From: Tissierellales bacterium
Lineage (GTDB): Bacteria; Bacillota; Clostridia; Tissierellales; Sedimentibacteraceae
NCBI GenBank assembly: GCA_018433765.1
Contig: JAHDQO010000003.1
Location: 124,001-188,000 of the forward strand
Length of the DNA stretch: 64,000 nt
Reading direction: 5' to 3'
The notes beneath the pieces were generated by a model, which worked only from the letters and a program-made list of their open reading frames with translations, was not told the DNA's origin and searched no databases. This document shows, in pieces, positions 25,380 through 33,261 of this stretch; the stretch's first letter is position 1; every line of letters starts with the position of its first letter. The translations under genes and the position numbers were made by a program.

Positions 25380-25982
25380 ATGATGCAAAATAATAAAAGA
25401 TGTAATAGCAAACATTTTTGTAAAGGAAATAGAAGTAGACACGGTCCAAGTAGTTTCGATATGCAGGATCATAACACTGTTTTTAATGAGCTTAAACTTG
25501 TAAAAGGGCAATCTTTTCTTGATATAGGCTGTGGATCAGGAGATTATTCTTTACATGCTTCTAAAATAATAGGTGACTCTGGAAGAGTATATGCTATAGA
25601 TAAATGGGAAGAATTAATTAATAATTTAACTCAAAGAGCTATTTCAAATGGATTAAAAAATATCAAAGGAAAAGTTGCAGACATTAGTGTTGATAAATTA
25701 CCTTTTGAAGATAGCAGCATTGATGTTTGTTTTATTGCTACTGTTCTTCATACTATTGATATTTCTAAATATGGTAAAAACATATTTAGTGAAATTAGTA
25801 GAGTCTTAAAACCAAATGGACGTTTAGCAATTATTGAATGTAAAAAAGATAACAATTTTGGCCCTCCAAAACATCTGCGTTTATCACCAGAGGAAATAGG
25901 GTCTGTAGTTCTACAATACGGTTTTAATAGATTAAATTTAACAGATCTTGGATATAATTTTTTAATACAGTTTAAAAAATAA
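25380..25982 (+). CDS. class I SAM-dependent methyltransferase
   Basis: About 200 aa; the ATG at 25380 or the adjacent one at 25383 follows AAAGGAG. The SAM-binding motif FLDIGCGSGDYSLHA lies near residues 45-60, followed by an acidic VYAIDKW strand and a motif-IV VLHTIDI region, a UbiE/ArsM-type arrangement. It lies 59 bp after the activase and is probably cotranscribed, ending at a strong terminator. An N-terminal stretch rich in Lys, Arg, His and Cys (residues 5-25) is unusual and could bind metal. The substrate is unknown. Confidence 0.8.
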   Translation: MMQNNKRCNSKHFCKGNRSRHGPSSFDMQDHNTVFNELKLVKGQSFLDIGCGSGDYSLHASKIIGDSGRVYAIDKWEELINNLTQRAISNGLKNIKGKVADISVDKLPFEDSSIDVCFIATVLHTIDISKYGKNIFSEISRVLKPNGRLAIIECKKDNNFGPPKHLRLSPEEIGSVVLQYGFNRLNLTDLGYNFLIQFKK

Positions 25983-25995
25983 AATAGATATGCTT

Positions 25996-26064
25996 AAGTA
26001 GGAATTAGTGTTATATAAAAGTAATAACATTATCTAACATTAGTATCCTACTTTTATTTTTTTT
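25996..26064 (+). terminator. rho-independent terminator with a long stem
   Basis: The arms 25996-26013 and 26035-26053 form a long, nearly continuous stem and are followed by TTATTTTTTTT. It closes the activase/methyltransferase transcript. Confidence 0.8.
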
Positions 26065-26101
26065 GCATATAATTTTGTAAGTACTAGTTGGAGGTTGTTT
26101 A

Positions 26102-27196
26102 GTGTATATTACTTTTAAATTAAGTAAAAAATATATGTTTTTCATTTTATTTATCATCCTGTTAATTATATATATATGTTTTAAGCCAATGGCATTATCT
26201 TATTCTATTTTTGAAAATGAAGAAATAACAAGAAAAATCCAAAAGTTATTTGATATTAGAAATGATGCTATTTTAAATGAAAACGTCCAAGTTTTAGATA
26301 AAATGTATGATAAAAAAGTAACATATGGTTTATGGGCATACGAACACGAGATAAAAAAAATGGAATACCTTAAAAGTTGGTCTGATAAACAGGGTGTAGA
26401 ATTTACTGATATTAAGTCTAAAATCACAGTAAGATGGATAAAAAATAAAGAAACAGAGCTTACAATGAATTTAATTGTTAGTACAGAGTACAGTTATGTA
26501 TATGAAGATTCTAAAAAAGTAAACAACTTTAGGATTGGTACTTATCATTCTTTAGATGTAAAAGAGCAAGACGAAAATTTATTAATAACTAGAGAATGGT
26601 ATACAGATCCATTTGCTGATTCAATGCACTTAGAGCAGATAAAATCTGATTCGATTAAAAATTATATATTATCACAAAATTATAGAGATATGACTGATAT
26701 TATAGATCGAAGAAAAAATGCTGTACAATATGCTGATGATTATTGCGGTGCAGCGGCAGAAAAGGATTACTCATATAATAAGGAATATAAAGATTATAAT
26801 TCATTAGGTGGGGATTGTGCTAATTTTGCTTCTCAAATATTGCATGAAGGTGGTAAATTCAAAAAGAATTATACATGGAATTATAAAAAAGATGGAAGTA
26901 AAGCTTGGGTAAACGCTCAAGCATTTAAAAATTATATGATTTATAGTGGAAGAGCTTCAACAGTTGCTCATGGAACTTATGATAAAGTATATAAAGCATC
27001 ATATAAACTTCTTCCCGGTGATTTTGTTGCTTATCAGAAAAAGGGAAAAATAACTCATATATCTGTAGTGACAGGGGCTGATTCAAAAGGATATACCCTT
27101 GTAAATTCACATAATACTGACAGATATAGAGTACCATGGGATCTTGGATGGAGTGATAAAGGAATTAAATACTGGCTTATCCATGTGCATTTCTAA
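26102..27196 (+). CDS. amidase_6 domain (PF12671) surface protein
   Basis: 364 aa from a GTG at 26102, 7 bp after GGAGG. Residues 8-30 form one hydrophobic anchor or signal helix. Residues about 35-190 resemble the charged N-terminal half seen in this family. The C-terminal ~150 residues hold the amidase_6 core: a nucleophile-type GGDCANFASQILHEGG, then PGDFVAYQKKGKITHISVVTG and the NSHNTDR end motif. It probably acts outside the cell on peptide or amide bonds in the envelope. It is monocistronic, between a terminator and a convergent operon. Confidence 0.78.
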   Translation: MYITFKLSKKYMFFILFIILLIIYICFKPMALSYSIFENEEITRKIQKLFDIRNDAILNENVQVLDKMYDKKVTYGLWAYEHEIKKMEYLKSWSDKQGVEFTDIKSKITVRWIKNKETELTMNLIVSTEYSYVYEDSKKVNNFRIGTYHSLDVKEQDENLLITREWYTDPFADSMHLEQIKSDSIKNYILSQNYRDMTDIIDRRKNAVQYADDYCGAAAEKDYSYNKEYKDYNSLGGDCANFASQILHEGGKFKKNYTWNYKKDGSKAWVNAQAFKNYMIYSGRASTVAHGTYDKVYKASYKLLPGDFVAYQKKGKITHISVVTGADSKGYTLVNSHNTDRYRVPWDLGWSDKGIKYWLIHVHF

Positions 27197-27208
27197 AAAA
27201 CACTATTT

Positions 27209-27229
27209 GGGGACGGTTCTTTTTTGCTC
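27209..27229 (+). repeat. GGGGACGGTTC short repeat (RAYT-associated type)
   Basis: GGGGACGGTTCTTTTTTGCT at this locus shares 19 identical bases with the copy at 35390-35408, which lies just before the transposase gene. It sits in the 37-bp gap between two convergent genes. Confidence 0.6.
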
Positions 27230-27233
27230 GATT

Positions 27234-28133
27234 TTACAGTTTTTTCCACTCAATAATAATGCTAATATTAGTATTATTGAGTTTTGCAGTAATTGTTCCA
27301 TTCATTTGTTCAACTAATATTTTTACTATTGAAAGACCAAGTCCTGTGCTTTGTTTACTTCTCGGTTTGTCTGCTGTATAAAAGCGATCAAATAAATGCT
27401 GTATATCTTTATCAGAAAGATTTGAACCGTCATTTGTAAACTCTGTAGTTATTATCCCATTGTTATTATAGAGACGTATTTTAATAAAATTATTACCATG
27501 TCTTATCACATTTTGAATTAGATTGTTAAATATACGTGATACAGCATTTTCATCAGCTATAATTTGTGGTAAGTTTTCATCTATTTCAATTATTGGTTCA
27601 AGTCCATTTGATGTAAAATCATCATAATAAGAGGCAATATGTTCAGATAATATATTTTGTAAATTGATTGAAGTATAGTTAAATTTATATTCTTTTGCTT
27701 CAAGCCTAGATAAATCATAAAAACCGATTATAAGATTTTTCAATGATTTTGAACGTTTTTCAACTATATCAATATAGTGATTTCTCTCATTTTCAGGCAA
27801 TGATGTATCTTTTATTAACTGAATATAACCTAATATTGATGTAAGTGGTGTTCTTAAATCATGTGACATGTTAGTTATTGCTCGTCTTAATTCTACTTCA
27901 TTGTTTTTGTATTTAATTTCTATCTGCTTTTTTTTATTTATAGTTTTGTTGATTTCTTTACTTAATTTCTCAAGATTATTATTTGGAAATGATATTGTTA
28001 TTTCTTTGTTAGTAGAAATATTGTTTATTTCTTTAAGATTCTCTGTAATGTTTTTAATACCTTTTATATTTAATACGAGAAGGGTGACAGCTATGCTTGC
28101 TATTACACCCAATATAATAATTATCCAAATCAT
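27234..28133 (-). CDS. sensor histidine kinase
   Basis: 299 aa from the ATG at 28133 (GAAAGGG ribosome site; a GTG at 28142 touches that site). There is one N-terminal helix (about 3-25), a coiled linker to about residue 85, and the HisKA box MSHDLRTPLTSILGYI with the phospho-accepting His. The HATPase domain follows, with N box NLIQNVIRHG and G box STGLGLSIVKILVE. With only one helix and no sensor domain it probably senses through the ABC transporter encoded in the same operon. Its partner is the response regulator at 29907. Confidence 0.88.
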   Translation of the reverse strand: MIWIIIILGVIASIAVTLLVLNIKGIKNITENLKEINNISTNKEITISFPNNNLEKLSKEINKTINKKKQIEIKYKNNEVELRRAITNMSHDLRTPLTSILGYIQLIKDTSLPENERNHYIDIVEKRSKSLKNLIIGFYDLSRLEAKEYKFNYTSINLQNILSEHIASYYDDFTSNGLEPIIEIDENLPQIIADENAVSRIFNNLIQNVIRHGNNFIKIRLYNNNGIITTEFTNDGSNLSDKDIQHLFDRFYTADKPRSKQSTGLGLSIVKILVEQMNGTITAKLNNTNISIIIEWKKL

Positions 28134-28152
28134 ATCTGACACCCTTTCAAAT

Positions 28153-28896
28153 TTATGTTATATCTTTTTTTCTTATGTAAATTACTCCAAGTATGCTAAA
28201 TACTACAGCATATGCTAAACCAATACATACTGCTGTCAAAGACTGGGTACTTGAAACAGCAGCATCACTGCTTAAAATTTCTAGTTGTCCACTAATTAAC
28301 ATATTTTTAGCATAGAAGAATTTGTCTGAAACCAAGTATCCTAAAATATTAATAATTTGTTTAACACTAACAAACAATATAACATATATTGATGCGAATA
28401 GAGTGTTATTTTTTATTAAAAAAGCTATATATGTACATAGCGAAATTGTACCTATCCAAAGAGGAACAGCTGATAAAATTCTAAATGTAAAATCTCTTAA
28501 TAATTCTGAAGAAAAATTCTCACCTATACCTGTAATCATCATACTGCTAACTAAAAATATAGTTAATATTATTATAGCGGAGATTACTGCAAGTATAGTC
28601 GACACAATAATCTTTGATAAATACATTTTATTTCTTGATAGACCTGATGCCAAGACATTTTTAATAGTAAGATTTTTGTTTTCTTCACTGGTAACCATAT
28701 CAACTATCATTACAACAATGTAAATAGGTATACTAAGCATCTTTATACTCATTAGCATCATTTTATCCAAACCTATATTTTGATTTGCTACAAGTAAATT
28801 AGATAAAATTGCAAAAAATGAAATACTTGCTGTGAAAGCATAAAAATAAATTCTATTGAAATTTCTATAAAGTTCGGCTTTCATGTAATTAAGCAT
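28153..28896 (-). CDS. ABC-2 type transporter permease
   Basis: 247 aa with about six hydrophobic segments and the ABC-2 N-terminus MLNYMKAELYRNFNRIYFY. The ATG follows AGGAGGTAAT and overlaps the end of the ATPase gene by 8 bp. It forms the membrane part of a bacitracin/lantibiotic-immunity-like exporter. Family assignment rests on topology and neighbours. Confidence 0.8.
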   Translation of the reverse strand: MLNYMKAELYRNFNRIYFYAFTASISFFAILSNLLVANQNIGLDKMMLMSIKMLSIPIYIVVMIVDMVTSEENKNLTIKNVLASGLSRNKMYLSKIIVSTILAVISAIIILTIFLVSSMMITGIGENFSSELLRDFTFRILSAVPLWIGTISLCTYIAFLIKNNTLFASIYVILFVSVKQIINILGYLVSDKFFYAKNMLISGQLEILSSDAAVSSTQSLTAVCIGLAYAVVFSILGVIYIRKKDIT

Positions 28897-29812
28897 TTTG
28901 ATTACCTCCTATTAAATCAACAAAATAATCTTCTAAGTTTGCTCCACACTGATTTATTGTAGATACCATAATATTATTCTTAATTAATGCTTGTGTCACA
29001 ATTTCAGGAGTATCTATAAACGCATATATTTTTATTTGATTATCGTTAAGCACGTGGTAATCATCACACCCAAGTTCTTTTTCAATTACAACAGAAGCTT
29101 TTGCAGTATCATTTACTTTAACTAGCAAATGGTGTCTGCATTTTTCTTCAATTTCTTTTGAAGTAATTTCTTGCAGTAATCTTCCATTATCAATAAATCC
29201 ATAGGTAGTTGCTAATTGTGAAAGTTCACCTAAAATGTGGCTTGAAATAATTATTGTTGTATTTCTTTCACGGTTAAGCTTTTTAAGTATTTCTCTAAAT
29301 TCTACAATTCCTATAGGATCAAGTCCATTAATAGGTTCATCTAAAATTAATAAATCTGGATTTCCCATTATAGCAAGTGCTAATCCTAGTCTTTGTTTCA
29401 TACCAAGAGAATAATTTTTGAATTTCTTATTTCCTATTTCGGAAAGTCCGACATTATTCAAAGCCTTTTCAACACATTCTTTTCCCGGTATTCCTTTTTG
29501 AATTCGATAATACTCAAGATTTTTTCTTGCAGATAAATAAGGGTAAAAATTCGGACTTTCAATAATACATCCAGTTCTTGATCGTACACTATTTAAATCA
29601 CTTTCAGAAGTTTGGCCAAATATTTCTAGCTTACCTTCATTTAATATTGAGAGACCGCTAATTATTCTAAGCAAAGTTGTTTTTCCTGCTCCGTTTTTAC
29701 CTATGAGTCCATATATATCTCCTTTTCTAATATTAATACTAACATTATTAAGAGCAAAATTGTTTTTATACTTTTTAGTTATGTTTTGTGTTCTAATTAC
29801 TATATCTGTCAA
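28889..29812 (-). CDS. ABC transporter ATP-binding protein (BcrA/lantibiotic-immunity type)
   Basis: 307 aa from a TTG at 29812, 9 bp after GAAAGGT; a TTG at 29821 overlaps that site. Walker A GKNGAGKTT, signature YSLGMKQR (the degenerate form typical of BcrA/NatA ATPases), Walker B LLILDEPINGLDP and H-loop ISSHIL are present. The C-terminal ~90 residues are the extra domain of these ATPases. It partners with the overlapping permease. Confidence 0.9.
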   Translation of the reverse strand: MTDIVIRTQNITKKYKNNFALNNVSINIRKGDIYGLIGKNGAGKTTLLRIISGLSILNEGKLEIFGQTSESDLNSVRSRTGCIIESPNFYPYLSARKNLEYYRIQKGIPGKECVEKALNNVGLSEIGNKKFKNYSLGMKQRLGLALAIMGNPDLLILDEPINGLDPIGIVEFREILKKLNRERNTTIIISSHILGELSQLATTYGFIDNGRLLQEITSKEIEEKCRHHLLVKVNDTAKASVVIEKELGCDDYHVLNDNQIKIYAFIDTPEIVTQALIKNNIMVSTINQCGANLEDYFVDLIGGNQNA

Positions 29813-29906
29813 TTTAATCAACCTTTCGTTTATAATTTATGTTTATATATTAAAACACAATCTGAAAGATAAAATAAAAAAAGTATTAAGAAAGTATTAA
29901 GTTTAA

Positions 29907-30599
29907 TTATTCCATTTTAAAACCTATACCCCAAACTGTTTTTATATATTGTGTTTGTGGGTTGATCTTTGCTATTTTGGAACGTATGTTGCTAATATGT
30001 ACGTTTACAGTATTGTCATCTCCAAAAAATTCATCATTCCACACATGTTCAAATAAAACAGCTTTTGTAAAGACTTTTTTAGGATACTGCATTAATAAAG
30101 CTAGTATTTCAAATTCTCTGGCTGTAAGAAAAATTTCCTTATTGCTAACAAATACTTTATATTCATCCTTATATAAAGTAATATCTTTAAATTTTAAAGT
30201 TGACTTATTTTGTATTGATTCAGAAAAAACAAGATATCTCCTAAGCTGTGCTTCAACTCTTGCTAAAACTTCATCAACATCAAATGGTTTTGAAATAAAA
30301 TCATCTGCGCCAAGCTTTAAAACTTCAATTTTTGTTTCCTGACCTGGTTTTGCAGAAATTACTATTATAGGCATGACCTTAATTTTACGTATGTTTGCTA
30401 TAAGCTGCTCACCTGTTATTGCAGGAAGCATTAAATCAAGTAAAACCAGCTGAAAATCATACATTTCAAGACACATCTTTGCTTCTGAACCTGAGAATGC
30501 ACTCTTAACATTATAGTTTTGCTTTTCAAGTATTCTGCATAATAATATATTTATATCTTCATCATCTTCAACTACTAATATATTTATATCTTCATTCAT
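29907..30599 (-). CDS. OmpR-family response regulator
   Basis: 230 aa, preceded by AAGGAGA. It has a receiver domain (acidic VEDDED near residue 10, phospho-accepting Asp in LVLLDLMLP, Lys in ISKPFD) and a C-terminal winged helix ending VKTVWGIGFKME. It is the first gene of the operon regulator-ATPase-permease-kinase. The set probably senses and expels a cell-wall-active peptide. Confidence 0.92.
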   Translation of the reverse strand: MNEDINILVVEDDEDINILLCRILEKQNYNVKSAFSGSEAKMCLEMYDFQLVLLDLMLPAITGEQLIANIRKIKVMPIIVISAKPGQETKIEVLKLGADDFISKPFDVDEVLARVEAQLRRYLVFSESIQNKSTLKFKDITLYKDEYKVFVSNKEIFLTAREFEILALLMQYPKKVFTKAVLFEHVWNDEFFGDDNTVNVHISNIRSKIAKINPQTQYIKTVWGIGFKME

Positions 30600-30640
30600 T
30601 AATATTTCTCCTTAGATTTTAATATTTAGAAATAATTTAA

Positions 30641-30655
30641 ATCATTAATAATGAT
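30641..30655. promoter_or_regulatory. 15-bp palindrome upstream of the response regulator
   Basis: ATCATTAATAATGAT is a perfect dyad about 45 bp before the start codon. It may be an operator of the operon; AT-richness makes chance plausible. The remaining ~280-bp gap to the acetyltransferase gene holds the terminator at 30796 and nothing else recognised. Confidence 0.3.
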
Positions 30656-30795
30656 ATTATATAAAATATTTAATATAAATAACAACTTTTTTTAACTATA
30701 AATTAAGCACTAATAAGTAGATTAGGATACAATAAATCAATTCTTTATTTGAGATATGTATGTTTAGTATACTTCGATTTTTCTTCCAATAAAAA

Positions 30796-30853
30796 ATACC
30801 TCCAAGTAGATAATCTAATTTTTATTTAATTAGACTGTCTACTTTGGAAGTAT
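30796..30853 (-). terminator. long-stem terminator of the acetyltransferase gene
   Basis: Arms 30796-30820 and 30828-30853 pair with few mismatches. On the minus strand the stem is followed by TTTTTTA. Confidence 0.7.
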
Positions 30854-30880
30854 CAAACCTCTTTTTTTAATCTTATATTA

Positions 30881-31375
30881 TTATGTTAACTTCAGATACA
30901 TATCATACCATTTAGCTCCACCGTGTGTGGAGTCTGATATACCTTTATTTACATAACCAAATTGCTCATAAAAACCTATTAAATGTTGCTTACATGTGAG
31001 AAATATTTTTTTTCTACCATCTTTTTTTGCTTCCTCAATAAAATGATTCATTAATTCTTTCGCATATCCTTTTTTTTGATGTTCGGGTAATACATCAAGA
31101 CCAAAAATCATTAAGTTCTCACCGTTATGTAAATGTAAATTCATTGTCTTAAAAAAATCATCTTCGAGAGTGTTTTCGTTTGAAGCTCCGCCATTAATAA
31201 AACCTATTACTTCATTATTTAGTTCTGCAACAAAAAATCCTTTTGGAAAAACTTCAATCCTTTCTTTAAACACGTTTTTGGGTGCAGCTTCTGCTGAGGG
31301 GAAACAAATAGATTCTATTTTAGAAATTACATTTAAATCATTTGACAGTGCATTTCTTATTTTTAGATTTGACAT
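30881..31375 (-). CDS. GNAT-family N-acetyltransferase
   Basis: 164 aa from the ATG at 31375, which follows GGAGGTGA; an in-frame start 18 bp upstream is inside the ribosome site. The acetyl-CoA-binding motif A is visible as FGLDVLPEHQKKGYAKELM, and the end YEQFGYVNKGISDS is typical. The acceptor substrate cannot be predicted. Monocistronic. Confidence 0.85.
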   Translation of the reverse strand: MSNLKIRNALSNDLNVISKIESICFPSAEAAPKNVFKERIEVFPKGFFVAELNNEVIGFINGGASNENTLEDDFFKTMNLHLHNGENLMIFGLDVLPEHQKKGYAKELMNHFIEEAKKDGRKKIFLTCKQHLIGFYEQFGYVNKGISDSTHGGAKWYDMYLKLT

Positions 31376-31431
31376 AAAAATCACCTCCATCAATTATTAT
31401 ACTTCTAAAGATAATTAATAACAATTTATTC

Positions 31432-31460
31432 TTGTATATTTTTATTAATTGTATTATAAT
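31432..31460 (+). promoter_or_regulatory. promoter of the MATE-CsoR operon
   Basis: TTGTAT (31432-31437) and TATAAT (31455-31460) are 17 bp apart; transcription should start near 31467, inside the CsoR-like operator. Confidence 0.65.
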
Positions 31461-31464
31461 TTAA

Positions 31465-31484
31465 ATATCCCCTGTAGGGGGATA
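31465..31484. promoter_or_regulatory. CsoR-like operator
   Basis: ATATCCCCTGTAGGGGGATA is a G-tract/C-tract dyad like known CsoR-family sites. It covers the predicted start of transcription of an operon that itself encodes a CsoR-family repressor. Confidence 0.7.
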
Positions 31485-31497
31485 AAAGGAGGACATA

Positions 31498-32868
31498 ATG
31501 TATAAAATAAAAAAGTATATAAGCATAAAGGAAAATATAGATAGAAATTTAATAAAAACTGTTTTTGTTCTGGCATTTCCAGTAATTATAGAAAATATTT
31601 TGCAGGTATTGCTAGGGACTGCTGATTCTTATTTTGTAAGCAAACTGGATTCTACTGCTATTGCAGGTATAGGATTAACAAACTTAATAATGAATATTTA
31701 TATTGCTTTTTTTATAGCGGTTGGTGCTGGTACTACAGCGGTTGTTTCAAGATATTATGGAATGGGTAATATTAAAAAAGCAATTAATGCAATAAAACAA
31801 TCAATAATTTTTTCTGTTATTATTAGTGTTATAATAGGTGCTTTAAGTTTAGTTTTTTCCAAACAAATTTTTAATTTATTAGGAGCAGAAGATGATGTAT
31901 TAGTATATACACTGCCTTATTTTAACGCAGTTGCTGTGCCTTCAGTATTCTTGAGTTTAATACTAATTCTATCAAGCGCATTAAGGGGAATAGGTGATAC
32001 TAAAAGTCCAATGATTGCAGTCGGAATATCAAGTATTTTAAACATTATACTAGATTATATTTTTATTTTTGGAATTTTTGGATTTGATGGACTTGGAATA
32101 TTAGGTGCTGGGATTGCAACTACTTTATCTAGGTTTGTGGCTGTTGTAATTTTATTTAATAAATTTAATAATAAAGACACTATAATCATTAAGCTAAGTG
32201 ATAGCTGGAAGATAGATAAGAAAATGATTAAAACAATTAGCAGGATTGGAGTACCTGCTGGAATGGAAAAATTATTTATGCGTTTAGGTCAGCTTGTATA
32301 TAATTCATTTATAATATCATTAGGAACTTCTTCTTATGTTGCACATAATATAGCTGGTACAATAGACAGTTATACTTATCTTCCTGCTATGGGTTTTGGA
32401 GTTGCAGCTGCTACTTTAGTAGGTCAAAATCTTGGAGCTAATAAACCAGAACAAGCAAAAAAATATGGATTGCTATCTTATGGGTTTTCTACTATACTTA
32501 TGGTAACAATAGGATTATTAATATTTATATTTGCACCAAATCTAGTAGGAATATTTACAGATGATAATGAAATAATATCACTTTCTGCATCTGTTTTGAG
32601 AATAATAGCAATTACACAACCATTTTTATCAATTACAATGGTAATTGCAAGTGCTTTACAAGGTGCTGGAGATACAAAATTTCCTATGTACTTAACTTTA
32701 ATAGGAATATGGATTTTACGAGTTGGACTTGGATATATCTTAGCTAATACTTTTAATTTAGGATTAGTCGGCATATGGTTAGCATTATCGTTTGATATTG
32801 TAATAAGAGGAATTATACTTATGAAAAGATTTTTAAATGGAAAGTGGAAGAATATTAAAATAAATTAG
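31498..32868 (+). CDS. MATE-family efflux transporter
   Basis: 456 aa, normal length, preceded by AAAGGAGG. Twelve helices are expected. MATE motifs visible include SALRGIGDTKSPMIAVG in the first half and SALQGAGDTKFPMYLTL in the second, showing the internal duplication. It exports cationic compounds using an ion gradient. Control by a CsoR-type operator and cotranscription with a CsoR-like repressor suggest induction by a metal or reactive sulfur/aldehyde species. Confidence 0.92.
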   Translation: MYKIKKYISIKENIDRNLIKTVFVLAFPVIIENILQVLLGTADSYFVSKLDSTAIAGIGLTNLIMNIYIAFFIAVGAGTTAVVSRYYGMGNIKKAINAIKQSIIFSVIISVIIGALSLVFSKQIFNLLGAEDDVLVYTLPYFNAVAVPSVFLSLILILSSALRGIGDTKSPMIAVGISSILNIILDYIFIFGIFGFDGLGILGAGIATTLSRFVAVVILFNKFNNKDTIIIKLSDSWKIDKKMIKTISRIGVPAGMEKLFMRLGQLVYNSFIISLGTSSYVAHNIAGTIDSYTYLPAMGFGVAAATLVGQNLGANKPEQAKKYGLLSYGFSTILMVTIGLLIFIFAPNLVGIFTDDNEIISLSASVLRIIAITQPFLSITMVIASALQGAGDTKFPMYLTLIGIWILRVGLGYILANTFNLGLVGIWLALSFDIVIRGIILMKRFLNGKWKNIKIN

Positions 32869-32879
32869 AGGTGAACATA

Positions 32880-33158
32880 ATGACTAATAATGAACATAAT
32901 CATCCTTCAAGAAAGCAAGTTATAAATAGATTTTCAAGAGTGATTGGGCATGCGGAGGCAGTAAAAAAAATGTATATTGAGGGAGCAGATTGCAGTGATG
33001 TGCTAATACAGATTTCTGCTGTAAAATCAGCCCTCAACAATATTGGAAAAATTGTTTTAAAGGATCACATAAATCACTGCCTTGTAGATATAACAGAAGA
33101 AAACAATAAAGAAGCATTATTAAAGTTAAATGAAGCTATAGATAAATATATGAAATAA
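32880..33158 (+). CDS. CsoR-family metal-sensing repressor
   Basis: 92 aa from the ATG at 32880, which follows GAGGTGA; a GTG at 32871 lies inside that site. It is an all-helical DUF156 protein with Cys38, His63 and Cys67, the spacing of the Cu(I)-binding C-H-C triad of CsoR. A His-containing N-terminus (NNEHNHP) could add ligands. It should repress its own operon through the box at 31465. Copper is the default inducer by ligand pattern, though CsoR relatives sense other signals. Confidence 0.88.
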   Translation: MTNNEHNHPSRKQVINRFSRVIGHAEAVKKMYIEGADCSDVLIQISAVKSALNNIGKIVLKDHINHCLVDITEENNKEALLKLNEAIDKYMK

Positions 33159-33178
33159 ATTTAAAAATTTAAATTAAA

Positions 33179-33212
33179 AAAACTGAAAGAATTTTTTCAA
33201 TCAGTTTTTTTT
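33179..33212 (+). terminator. rho-independent terminator
   Basis: AAAACTGA (33179-33186) pairs with TCAGTTTT (33201-33208) and continues into a T-run. It ends the MATE-CsoR operon. Confidence 0.75.
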
Positions 33213-33261
33213 ATTACTTTTAAAGCTTATTTATAGATAATTTTCACAACATCTGTTGTTT

